In this document: piece after piece, positions 46,001-57,730 of the stretch
How positions within the stretch are numbered: position 1 is the first letter of the stretch
Layout of the letters: each line of letters starts with the position of its first letter
Source: Gordionus sp. m RMFG-2023
Lineage: Eukaryota > Nematomorpha > Gordioida > Chordodea > Parachordodidae
Length of the DNA stretch: 64,000 nt
Reading direction: 5' to 3'
Assembly: GCF_954871325.1 (NCBI RefSeq)
Contig: NC_088776.1
Span: forward strand, 17,918,052-17,982,051
The notes under the pieces: model-generated
The model's input: only the letters and a program-made list of their open reading frames with translations
Database searches by the model: none
What the model was told of the DNA's origin: nothing
Position numbers and translations under genes: made by a program

Positions 46001-49000
46001 GGCAACCCATGCAGATATGATTTTATTAGGAGGCTATATTGTAAAATAAACATATTTTATAATTTTATACACAAACAATATAAAAATAAATACCTCTTGT
46101 TTTAATCTTATCCCATTTTGTGCTTATTAATAGAATTTCTTGAGACGATAATTTGTAGGTAAGTCTTGTCACTGTAATAGGATCTACTATTGTTATTATT
46201 TGATTAATAGGTAACCATATCATTTCCGCAATTATGGGGTAAAAGAAGGATAGTGATGGTCCATGGGGATGTAAAAAGGAAATATATATCTCCTTAGTAA
46301 TTTCATTCTTTTTTAGTATTGTGGCTAACCATCAAAAATCGTCATAAACACATGTTACAAATCCTTTAATATTGGCAAAAGATTGGCATTTGAGATATTG
46401 TTAATTTGAAATTCCTCTGCATATGAATATATTTTTGACTTAAGTTTACTTAAACTCAAAGGAAATACTGCGTGTATTTCCCGAGTTCCTGGAATGGGAC
46501 GAGCTAAATTGAATCTTTCTAGTAGTTTAATCTCTTCTAAATTGTATTGTTTGTTGGTTTAAGTAAAATTTATGGCATGTTTTTTTGCAAATTGATATAA
46601 ATCAACTGGCGAAAATGTGTCCAGAAATGATGTGCTAAAGGCTTGAACGTGCTGCTAATCTTTTTAATGTCTCGCCAAGGCCATCACATGGACCTTTTCC
46701 ATGGGATGTAGCTGAAAAATGTCATTCAGCTGCTACACCAAAATCTGATTCATGATAACACAGATTTATAAAAAAAAATTCTTTTTTTATATTGTGCAGC
46801 TGATCCGTCAGAGCTGTAATATATTTTGTTTGGCTTTTTGCTGAATTGATTGGTCAAAAATTTTATCATTTTAGTCTGGTATAAATATACTGCAATAACA
46901 TTATGTTGAGGTTTTCTATATTGCCATTATTATTATAATATGCTATCATAATATGGATAGTGGCTTGATTATTATTCCAGTGGAATCATTGAAAGCATCT
47001 TGGATTATAAATGCATATTTTCAGAGAAATCACAAATTATCATAAATTCATTTGGTTGTAAAAAATGTTTAAGTTTTGAAATATATGATGATTGATTGGT
47101 AGAGATTATAGAAATGGAATTTCTATTAATAAGCACAAAATTTTAATAGTTTGAATATAAAATTTTAAAATGTTTATTTTACAATATAGCGTCAATAAAA
47201 TAATATCTGTATGGGCTGCCTGCTTACATATTGCACCAGGACATAATTCTTGGTTATACTCTAATTTTTTAATTTTAATCACAATACTAATTATATTTTT
47301 ATTAAAAATTATATATTATAAAAATATTTTAATATAACGCCATCTATATTACATTTTTTTATTTATGAAGATAATAAAAATTCAAATAAAATTAAAAAAC
47401 AAAAATGGCTATCGAGATTTTTTATTAAATCGTTTAATATAAAGGTAATAAACATTTTTAATGAACATTAACACCCAAAAAAATCCCTTCCTAACAATGT
47501 TAATTTTTTATATTTTCCAACGTAAAATTTTAAGGGATATAAAATGATATATAATTTGTAACTCTATCTTAAGTATTTCTTAAAATAAGATTTAATGAAA
47601 TCACGCATTTCGCGATTTTCGACTTAAAGGCGTATATCTTTAGTTCTGGTTAAGCTAGCTATCGAAAATTTTGATTTTATTAACATTTACAACATAAATA
47701 ACTAACATGCCAAGTTTCATTCATTTTTGAGATGGTCGGTCGAAAATCTCGTTCTTAGGTCGATTTGACGTGGAATCACCCTATATATATGGTAAATTCC
47801 ATATCAAATCAAAAAAAAATTCGATTTTCAACCCTACCCCCTTCAATTTTTCTTAAATTTTGTATACTGGTAGTATATACTATAACTAAGAAAAAAATGA
47901 AATTTTACCTTCCAACACTGTTTACCCGCTAAGATATGGCCGTTTAAAGCGCGGAAAAATGGTACGTTTTTGACAAAATGCACCACATTTATTTTTCAAA
48001 TATCTCAAGAAATAATTATGTTAGAAAAATAATTAAAATTTTATTTTGTAGCTTAATAAAAGTTCTTAAAATGACATAAAAATATATGATGGACATTTTA
48101 TTAACATAGAAAATCGGATGTGTAAAACCAGAAATGGCCATAGAAAAAAAGGTATTTTTTTCTGTAGATAGATATCACACTGCTTTATATTTGTTCAAAA
48201 TCCTAGACTGGGATGAACATGGGTTTAGGAGTTATCACTCTTTATATGGCTAAAATTTAACATTAATATCATCATATTTTAATTTAATGAAATAGTTATG
48301 AAATAATGTTAATTTAAAAATTATGTCTAAATTATAGGCCCTTAATTTTTTTTATCTTTACAAAAAATTTTGAGAAGTGGCTGGAATAATGAGCTTTGTT
48401 TAACACTTTAGTTAAATTTTCTCTTGAAGTTACTCGACAAAATAATTCTAAACATATTTATAACTTTATTTGCCTCAAATTGCATTACATATAATACAAT
48501 CAAAAATTTATAATTAAAATATATCATATATTCTAATCATCCAAGGAATTTTAATAAATTACCACTTTTGTTTTCGTCTAGGAGAATGAAAGCTTGGAAC
48601 TTTGTGTTCCAGAAATTCTCTTTGCTCTCAACTGCTTTCAAGTTGATTTTCTATGTTCATATATTCATTATTGCTCACAAATATGTAATTTACCCCATAG
48701 ATATTATTTCTTGCATAGTTAAATAAATTTATTGTTGTCAATATGTGATGTTCATATGGACGTTGCAAGCTTGTTCTAGCTGCTAACCTTTTAGTAACGG
48801 CCCCCAAAATGTCGCATGGACTTTTACCTTGTGCGGTTTCAAAAAATGTCACTCAGCCTTTATCCCAAAATCATTTTCATGATTGTAGAGATTAATGAAA
48901 TCTTTTGTTTTTATATTGGTTACTGCTCCATCAGAAAAATTAATAAATTTTAGCCACTCTATTAAATCTTTCCTTAAAGAATACGATCAATTTTTAAAAT

Positions 49001-52000
49001 AAATAAAATGCACATGCGTTGTGCTTTAAACAATCTGATATAACCAATAAATTTACATGTTTTATTAATAAATTATAAAAGAGTTGATAGTGGCTTGATT
49101 ATTGGTCTGATTAAATCCTTGTGCATGGTTACTACAAATGCATAATTTTCTGAAAAGTTTGCAATAACTAAGAATTCGCCAACATTTAAATTGAATTTTA
49201 AAAAGTTTCGAATTAATGATTATCGTGAAGCTATAAACAAATGAGGAATTAAATTGTTTAATTATTCAATTAAATAATCTACAAATTCGTCAGCGGATTT
49301 TGTCAGTGTTTCGAGGGTAGTTCGATCAACTGCTAACCATTGTTTGAATGTTTTATAATCTATAGAATTCTCGTCAAATAATATATTAAGCCTTTCTTTT
49401 AATTTTGAATATAAATTATTTTGTCAAGTAATTTTAATTTCGAGATAAAATTTAACTAAAGTATTAAACAAAGCTCATTATTCCAGCCACTTCTCAAAAA
49501 TTTTTGTAAAGATAAAAAAAAGTAAGGGCCTATCATTTAGACATAATTTTTAAATTAACATTATTTCATAACTATTCATTAAATTAAAATATGATGATAT
49601 TAATGTTAAATTTGTTCAATTTTAGCCATATAAAGAGTGATAACTCCTAAACCCATGTTTATCTCAGTCTAGGATTTTGTACAAATATAAAGCAGTGTGA
49701 TATCTATCTACAGAAAAAAAAATTTGAAAAAATACCTTTTTTTCTATGGCCATTTTCGGTTTTACACATCCGGTTTTCGATGTTAATAAAATGTCCATCA
49801 TATTTATTTTTCTAACATAATTATTTCTCGAGATATCTGAAAATAAATGAGGTGCATTTTATCAAAAATGTACCATTTTTCCGCGCCTTAAACGGCCATA
49901 TCTTAGCGGGTAAACAATGTTGGAAGGTAAAATTTTATTTTTTTCTTAGTTATAGTATTTACTACCAGTATACAAAATTTAAGAAAAATTGAAGGGGATC
50001 GGGTTGAAACCTTGGTTGATTTGATATGGAATTCACCATATATAGTGTACTAGTATATAAATTTATACTTATATTTGTATTAAGGTTAAAATAGTGAAAA
50101 ATCATCACTAAGAAAGAATAATATGAAACTATATATGGTGAATTAATTCCATGACAAATAAACATGATTTCAACCCGACCTCCTTAGATTTTTCTAAAAT
50201 TTTTACTAGAGTTTGCATATATTATAACTAAGAAAAATGAAATTTTATCCTCCAACTCCAAACAGCGACTGAGATACGAGCCTCTAAGGTTGAAAAATGG
50301 GCCATTTTGGGCAAATGTTCTCCCTTTAATTTTAAATATAATTAAGCTTTATTTGAATTTATTTATATAGCCTAATGGTAGGCCTTTAAATTTATGTTAA
50401 ATATTGTTTAAAGATTTTAATGTTAAAAACCGGAAATGGTCAAAATCAAATGGGTATTTTTTTCTCTTAAATTTTTATATATATAGATATAGGATTAATA
50501 AATAAATATGCAAATTTTTAAGTTGGGCCGAGTGTAGGCTTAGGAGATATGGCATTTCAATCATTATTCATTAGTAAAAATTTGTATTAAATATTTGATA
50601 GATTATTTTAAGCTAAAATCTTTTATGTATTTAAATCAGAAACTTGCAGAGGTATCATTTGCATAGCCCGGGTCCAGATTTTTTAGAATATATTATATTA
50701 ATTTTTAATTATATAGGTAGACCTGTACGCCGGCCAGCCTTGGTTATGCCAAAAATGCCGCCGTTTAAGAAAATCACGCAGGCCAGCGCAGAAATTTCTT
50801 TCATATTTCATACCTTTTTATTCTAATAATTGGTCAACATCAGTTGTAATTTTTTTAATGTCAGTCAGGATTTTGATGAATATTTATTTTCTACTATTTT
50901 AAAATCATAATTAGATTGACGTCATTATAGAATTCAATCAATTAAAAATCTAAAATTCCAAAAGTTACCATAATTTTACATATTTTTAAAATGGATGCAT
51001 CTACATTTAATAATTTTATAAATAATTTTAGTATCCTAACTCTGGATAATAAAAAATCCATAGTCTGGAAATTTTTTTGCAAAAGAATTAGAGAAATTAT
51101 TACTGCTCTAAGATATAACTGCAGAGGTTAGAATTCGAGGAAGATCAAAAAAATGTCTAAGTACAATAGATTTAACATCAGACATGTTAGATCTTGACAC
51201 CATTGATCCATACCCGGATACCCTTTTTCAAATTGGCAATTTCAATGATAATAATAACAATAATTCCACCCATATGAAAACCTTAAAATTAAATGTCCCA
51301 ACATGTTGGCATAGTATATCAATTATGCTAGAAAGCATATCTGGATTAAATAAGAATTTAATTAATAATGTTTTTAAAAGAATTGGGAAGCAGTTTCTCA
51401 AATTATGAATCTGAGCTGGTAGAAGAACGATTAGCATTTCTTTCAAAATTTATAGAAACTGTCGAATTTCTTTCAGTATAAAAAGGGTCTACTTTAAACT
51501 TGGCGTTACTTCTTAGAAGTGAAATTGAAACAAATTTAATAGTAAATGATAGTGATAGTTCTGAAATCATTTCACTTAAGAAAATATGCTAAAAAAAACT
51601 TGTTACGATTTTCGGTGTGTAATCTGCAAGTAATAATATTAAGTATATTCTTTTATTTTTTATTTAAAATTATCTAGAATTGGCTTCTCTTTTAGATCCA
51701 AGATTCCAAAAATTGACAATTGTGTCAAAGTATTTAATAGAGCAAAATTGTTCAGCTTCAGAATTTATAATAAAACATCTTAAACTTATAGAGAATGATG
51801 ATAATCAGGTAGTAAATATAGCTAATGAGGATCAAGATGAATTATTTAATTTAAACAAATATAAATTATGATTCCAAGTTAGGTGACTTAGAACAAGAAT
51901 GCCAGAGTTTTCTTGGAAAACGATATCCACAAGATATTGACGTTCTAAATTTTTGGAGAGAAAAGAAGAGTAAACTTCCCAATCTTTCCAGGCTCGCCAA

Positions 52001-55000
52001 AAAATTCTTTGCATTCTATTGACTAGCACACCTAGTGAAAGAGTTTTCTCTACCGCTGGATTGACGTTAAATTCAAGGGCATCATTATTATCCCAAAAAT
52101 TTAAATAAAATAATTTTTATACATGATAATTATAAAATTACGAAATCGATTTTGGATTTATAATGAGTTTTCTATTAAATAAATATTAAAAAATATGCCG
52201 AGATATCTGTAGAGTAGTGTATATTCATTTTTTTAAAAAATAATAAGCAATTAAAAAATTTATGTTATAAAAATTTATAACTACGCCGATTTTGTTGACG
52301 GCGGCTAAAAATCGGCTCGTCGCCGGCCGTCGATTGGTTTTTGAAAATTGCGCCGGCCGCCGATAGCTTCGTCGGCACACAGGTCTATTTATAGGTAATA
52401 ATAGCGATTGAGTATTAAGAAAATTTGCCCTGGATATTTAAAAAACCTGGTCCACGTATATTTCAAAAATTAAAGTACGACAAGCTCAGTTTACCCGGGC
52501 CGGGCTCAGAGCCATGCAGGTCTCTGGTTTAAATAAAAGATAAGGTGTGGGAAAAGTATTTATGTAATATACTTATTTCATTCCTAAATCGCACAATTTG
52601 GATAAACTTACGTTTTGTGAAGACCTAAGAAATGCACTTCCTTGGATGACTAATCAGAATTAATCATTAAAGATATAATTTGCATTATAAGACATAAAAT
52701 TAAGACATATGTTTATAAAAAAATTTCAGAAGATAATTTTAATTATAACGATGAATGTGAAATCATTAAGCAATTGGAAAATAAATTTGAAATAACACAT
52801 TCTCGAAATGAAAAAATTCGGATATTGACGGTTTTACCAAATTCCTGGACCTTAAAAACAAGAAGAATTTTCTACGACTAAATCCTTGGCAAGGTTAGCA
52901 AAAAAATTGGTCATGGAAAGGATGTTTTATTCAGGGTCGTATGATGCCTGGTAAACACCGTATTATAACAATAAAGGTCAAAAGAGAAAACCAATTGAAA
53001 AAAATACTTATTTTATATTATCATAATATTCTAATTTTAAAGAAATCTAATATTGATATAAAAGTTATCTTTAATAAATTTGCAGATTTAAGACCAATTC
53101 TATTTTTTTTTCGGATGGTGTAGTAGATATATGGAATAAAATTCATGATCTACATAAACTTGAATTTGTAAAGCTAAATGACATTTTTTCGTAAAAGCCC
53201 ATGGCAAACATTACCAAAAGATTAACACAAAGTATAGTTATGTTATGTAATGTATATTTCGATATTATAAATAAATTTTTGTCTATTGTTTTTATTATAT
53301 AATTATAATAATTGAAGCGTTTATGTTTTTTTAAAAATATATAGAGATCATTAATATATTTTCTGTGATTTAAAACAAAATAAAATATTTACTGTGTCTA
53401 TTTTTATTTAATTAATTAAAATAAAATCAAGGTAAAGTTCTTTAACAAATTAAGAAATATAAAAAGTAAGAACCCAAAAATTGTGTCTATTTAACAAAAT
53501 AAAATTAAGGTAAAGTTCATTAACCAATTAACAAATATATTAAAAGGTAAAGGTACTAAAAGTACCTTCAGCGTAATATGAGAATCTATTAAACCCCTTA
53601 GATTCATTTAATTATTGTAGCAAATATCACTGGAATTAATTACGCATATTTAAAAGATGATGAATATGAAAAATTATCTTGTTCAAACCCATTCCCGGAG
53701 TACATAAGTTTCTCGCTTTATGCCACTTCGGGATAAGGTTAAATTATTTTCATATTGTGAAAATGATTGAATATTCACTATCTAAAAATTAAATTTTGTT
53801 TTCAATAGTTATAATATTGATTTGTATCTTTAAGTTATTTTGATGAAAATTCAATTCACCAATTAAATTAATTGAAGCCCCCCCCCCTTCCAACCTTCCC
53901 TCAAAAAAAAATTACCCAGATCATAAATAACTATTTATATAAAATATTTCATAACTTTTGACTTATATTACAATTATTGATTAATATCAAATATTTATTA
54001 AGGATATTTGCAATGGACTAATGATTAAAATGCCATATCTCCTAAATCTGAACTCTGCCCAGCTTGAAAATTTGCATATTTATTCATTAATCCTATATAT
54101 ATATAATTAATAGAAAAAAATACCGATTCGATTATATGACCATTTCCGGTTTTTGATATTAAATTTTTTTTAACATATAATTTAAAAGGCCTACAATTAA
54201 TTAGGCTATATAAATAAATTTAAATGACGCTTCTAGCTCAATTACATCCAAAGAATAATTAAAGGGAGTGCATTTTGCTCTAAAGGCATATTTTCTAGCT
54301 GATCTGGTTTTCGAAATTTTTTTTTGATGAATTTGAACCTACAAATTATTTAAATTTAACTTGTTTAGAATGTAAGTTTAAAAAAATATTGCAATTGTTT
54401 TCTTCTAATGGTAAATTTTAGTGTTAGTGTTGCAATCAAAATGATTGGCCTAAAAAATATTTTTTATTTTCATTAAATACAATAAATTTTTGTATATGAG
54501 CCAGGTTTGGGAATATTTTTTAATGTGGGCTAGGTCTGATTAAAAAAATTAAGGCTACTATATAACTTATAAATAACAACTTTTCTACAAATTTAAAGAC
54601 AAGACATATTTTTAGAATTTTAAAGCCTTAAGACTTTTTTTGATTTTTAGATATAAAATAATGACAAAAAAATCAATGTAAGTTCCGGTATCAGTGCAGT
54701 TTGAAATAAATATCGGATCTGGAAAAAAATTATGGATCGGTGCAGTCTTAGTTAATAAACAATTAAAAAATCCCAAATTTTTTTACTGGACATAAGATGA
54801 CCAAGTATCAGTAAAAATTTTTTTTTTTCCTTTCTAATTTTCTTTGAAAATAAATATAGTTTAAATTGATTTAGTTTTTTAGTACTATTTATTTAATTCC
54901 TGAAAGAGTTAAAAATGCTTTAATTTTGCGCTTATAATCCCTAATATCTCAGGTAATATTAAAGCTAGTGAGTTCAAATTTTGTTTCTGTTCTCACTATA

Positions 55001-57730
55001 ACAATATATAATATATCAGAATCGGAAGGGAATGCCTTTTTTGTATGTTCCAACATGGAATTTCTTTATTACCTTGTTACTAATTATATCTTTTAAAAAA
55101 ATATATAATGAAGCGATTCCCGACCACATTCTCAATAGTATAATTTCACCCGACGACCCATGTTACCCTCCTTTGTCGCGGAGTAACGAAATTATCTTAG
55201 ATGGATCTCAAACCCTCAACAACAAACAGCTCAATTCCCTCATAACATACGCTCTGCAAAACGAACTCATAGCCGATAAACAGGCCGCTCTCCTTAGTCA
55301 AATGGCGAAAAACTCCAATAACAATACTACGATTATGAAATGGACCAGATCAGACGGGTTTAAGCTGGAGGCCCAGAAATTCGGCATACCTGATGGTATA
55401 TAATATTTTGCACATGTTTGTTTTATCTATTATTAATAAATATTGGGTTTTACCAATTTCCCTTTGACCGGAATTTAGGTTCAAAATATTGCAGTCTTGC
55501 ACAGACAGATTCAAGTCCGATTTGACTTAACTAGGATTTAGACTTGACCGGACTTTGACGAAAATTTATATTATATTGTTTTCCAAATATTTTTTTGAAT
55601 ATAATTTTCAAGAATAACCACAAAATTGGTTATTTATTTATTTCTCATATTTTGTTGGTTTTATAAATATTTCTAAGAATTAAGTTATTTTGATATCTTG
55701 TAATTTCCAAATTATTATAATGCCTGAACGTTTATTAAAATACATATGAATTGACCAAAACGTAGCAGCATTAAATGACCACTATTATTTCCACAAAGTC
55801 ATAAATTATTTATTCCATAAGCTTAATTAATTGTATTTTCTTTTACAATTTAAATTCAAATAAGATATAACTACTTGGAATAAAGCTCACGTTCAGCGCT
55901 GGGTCCTGTGGGCCAAACGAGAGTTTAACCTAGCTGCCCCGGGTTGCCAATTTCAAGCCCAAAACTTTAAATCACTACACGGAACGGAACTTTTAGCCTT
56001 AAATCATGTCGATTTTTTAAGAAAATGTACTGGAGACGGAAACATTACCCAAAGTTCAGACAAAACCTTGGACGTATTGTGGACTCACTTAGAACTCATG
56101 AGGAAATGTGGAATAGTAGCTACGCTCTACAACGAGAAAGACGAATCGAAACCGAAAGATAATAAACTCGGAGCAGGCAATTACTTTTTGGAAAATTTTA
56201 ACGCCAAAAATTTCAACGGAAAGATAGTAGGAGAAAAGGAGGAAAAGGTGAAAATAACGATAGGCCCAGGAAAGAATAACGGTTTGAGTAATATGATAGG
56301 TTCTAAAGTGCCTCCCGGTGGTTCTTGTGCTAACCATTTTGCAAAATACGGTTAGCTATTTTTTATATCATCTAATATTTTTTATAATATTCATAAACAC
56401 ACAATTAGAATTTATAGGTATTAATAGCGAAAAAATTATCATGCTTTAATATATTTCACGTGTTGTAGATAAATTTTTATGCTCTATACCTAAACTATTA
56501 TGGACTAGATTTTATGGCTACTGTTTTGTTTGATTTTATCTAAACAAGGTATAGACTAGGCTAAATATTTCCTTTAAAAAAGTAAAATAAGATTCACTTT
56601 GAGATTGTTTTTTTTTTGAATAAATTTTGTAAATATGATAAATTTTATCTATATTTTCGGTTAATTTAATTTATATACGTTTTATGTTGATTAGAATAGA
56701 TATTTATAACATAATTTTAAGATTTTATGATTCTTTTAAGTAGCATGTTATATATTTGTATTAAATTCACAGGTAAGTATGAAAAAATGACAAACTCGTT
56801 TCAAAAATTAAAAACCAACAGGGTTATGCATACCAATGTCACTTATGCTCCATTCAGAAACGGTAATTTTGTGGATAATTTATAGTGTATTTGTTTAATT
56901 CATATAATTTGCATCTTTTCCTTCCATCTAAGTTTCTCCTACAAACATGATTTAACACATCATATAGGCAACGTGGGAATTCAACTTTGGCAATTTCTTT
57001 TGGAACTCCTGATTGACAAAGATTATCGTGAAATAATCAGATGGGTCAGTGACGACGGCGAATTTATACTCAGCAATCCTGAAGTGGTTGCCAATTTGTG
57101 GGGTCAGCGCAAGAACCGGCCTAATATGAATTACGAGAAATTGAGTCGGGCTCTTAGGTAACTCCTGATATCTTTTATTTTGTATAACGGTACAATTAAA
57201 CCATATAAAAATTATATTGTCACCTTGTAGAGAGCGACAATTTATAGATTATAAATTGAAACTGGATCATGTTAGAAGTTTCTATATTGTCGCCTTAATA
57301 TTGGAGATACATCTTGTAATTTTAAATGGAGGATTCTTTTGACTACATTCTTAATCTAGTCCCATAATTTTGTTGATTATAATTTATACAGCTCTTTTCT
57401 TCTCATAGTGTGTTTTTAGTTCTTTATTCTAATCAGTTGGGAAGAAACTCTGAAAAAGATGTAGACTTTTTTAAAAGCTACATACATTAAAAAAACTAAT
57501 AATTATCTTCATTTCATAAAATTACCTAACTTAGGTATTATTATGATGGTCATGTCCTCACCAAGGTTCACGGTAAACGTTTCGTTTACAAGTTTGTGTG
57601 CGACATGAAATCGCTCATAGGTTATAGCGCCGCCGAACTGAATCAACTCGTTATTGAATGCGAGAAGGAAAAACTGCAAAAGCAGATGGAGCAGACCCTT
57701 ACCTCGGATTTCGATTACGGCGAGAAATGA
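39998..57730 (+). CDS. GABPA: GABPA orthologue, ETS transcription factor GABP alpha
   Basis: Exons: 39998-40020, 41243-41375, 41841-41925, 41997-42071, 55114-55395, 55865-56350, 56773-56862, 56968-57157 and 57535-57730 (TGA). All junctions are GT-AG with agreeing phase and the total is 1560 nt, 519 residues; human is somewhat shorter. The N-terminal OST domain (about residues 17-100) carries [23 protein letters not shown] and [10 protein letters not shown]. The linker has NEIILDGSQ and [10 protein letters not shown], and the Pointed domain (about 203-280) has [15 protein letters not shown] and [11 protein letters not shown]. The ETS domain (about 393-478) has [35 protein letters not shown] and [11 protein letters not shown]; both helix-3 arginines that read GGAA are present. 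[11 protein letters not shown] after the ETS domain is specific to GABPA. By family it pairs with the ankyrin protein GABP beta and activates housekeeping and mitochondrial genes. Start exon 39998-40020 is inferred from phase; ATG 41247 is the alternative start. Confidence 0.95.
42344..43105. mobile_element. hAT MITE, TAGGGCTGTGCCGAT family
   Basis: Ends TAGGGCTGTACAAATC and, reverse-complemented, TAGGGCTGTGCCAAT, flanked by ATTTTAAA at 42336-42343 and 43106-43113. It is 762 bp without an intact frame. Same family as 22137-22720 in a DCAF11 intron. Confidence 0.88.
45513..47783 (-). mobile_element. Long-TIR transposon E1, SDGxxx[11 protein letters not shown] family
   Basis: Inverted arms of about 500 bp (about 45513-46017 and 47203-47700) match almost base for base, for example AATGGCTATCGAGATTTTTT and its mirror. 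The right end extends to GATTTGACGTGGAATCACCC at about 47775; the left end is cut short. The minus-strand interior encodes [10 protein letters not shown] (about 46815), then in a second frame [12 protein letters not shown], a TGA, and [20 protein letters not shown], with RLAARSSL up to about 46650. These blocks occur, as I recall, in unnamed repetitive proteins of cnidarians and arthropods. Superfamily unknown; the copy carries frameshifts and stops and is inactive. Confidence 0.72.
47785..50047 (-). mobile_element. Long-TIR transposon E2, same family
   Basis: Ends TATATATGGTAAATTCCATA and, reverse-complemented, TATATATGGTGAATTCCATA, followed by CAAATC on both sides. The arms extend about 620 bp (47785-48430, 49440-50047) and include GCTAAGATATGGCCGTTTAA and mirror. 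On the minus strand [18 protein letters not shown] (about 48960) leads to [11 protein letters not shown], a TGA, then in another frame [17 protein letters not shown] with [18 protein letters not shown], open at 48852-48628. The copy abuts E1 and the arms make up over half of it. Inactive. Confidence 0.75.
50647..52526. mobile_element. hAT-like element hosting another hAT
   Basis: The left end is CAGAGGTATCATTTGCATAG, then CCCGGGTCC. The right end, reverse-complemented, is CAGAGACCTGCATGGCTCTG, then AGCCCGG. The inverted match is imperfect and no target duplication was seen. The element holds the hAT 50718-52387 and itself lies in E3. Confidence 0.4.
50718..52387 (+). mobile_element. hAT element, CCTGTGCGCCGGCCGG family, copy 2
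   Basis: Ends TAGACCTGTACGCCGGCCAG and, reverse-complemented, TAGACCTGTGTGCCGACGAA, with octamers TATATAGG (50710-50717) and TTTATAGG (52388-52395). + strand remnants: [20 protein letters not shown] at 51184, a middle piece to 51480, [12 protein letters not shown] near 51680 and the dimerisation block ending [13 protein letters not shown] near 52070. Frames are broken and the core is partly deleted. Copy 1 is 23646-25312; the two align nearly throughout. Confidence 0.88.
52527..52640. other. E3 interior, unresolved
   Basis: Short AT-rich link between the hAT insertion and the readable E3 protein segment; nothing recognised. Confidence 0.3.

Larger units (their letters stand above)
50128..54320 (+). 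mobile_element. Long-TIR transposon E3, same family, split by hATs
   Basis: The left arm (about 50128-50620) starts TATATATGGTGAATTAATTCC and contains CGGAAATGGTCAAAATC and GGCTTAGGAGATATGGCATT; the mirror arm is at about 53970-54320 with its outer end missing. The + strand interior at about 52735-53200 encodes [18 protein letters not shown], then [11 protein letters not shown], then a degenerate [10 protein letters not shown] with ITKRLTQS. This is the family protein opposite in orientation to E1 and E2 and carrying a more N-terminal part. The middle is displaced by hAT insertions at 50647-52526. Confidence 0.6.
45081..54750. mobile_element. Possible giant composite hAT, TAGGGCTGT family
   Basis: TAGGGCTGTAATG at 45081 and GATCGGTGCAGTCTTA ending at 54750 look like opposite ends of one element of the family at 22137 and 42344. 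Flanking octamers ATTAATAA (45073-45080) and GTTAATAA (54751-54758) match at seven of eight bases. If right, the three long-inverted-repeat elements and nested hATs inserted inside one older hAT. Two unrelated solo ends are the alternative. Confidence 0.35.
42072..55113 (+). other. GABPA 13-kb intron 4, transposon-filled
   Basis: A GTAATG donor follows VDQ and the ATGAAG acceptor precedes IPDHILN; phases match. Inside are a hAT MITE (42344-43105), three long-inverted-repeat elements (45513-54320) and nested hAT copies. Stretches 43114-45080 and 54759-55113 have no recognised gene. Repeated motifs such as GCTGCCTxAGTTTG at about 44095 and 44885 hint at older, unresolved repeat copies. Confidence 0.85.

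Noticed and set aside
46722-48851. TGA read as tryptophan (alternative code)
   Set aside because: Host exons use TGG for conserved Trp residues throughout and GABPA ends at TGA; the shared TGA is confined to dead transposon copies.
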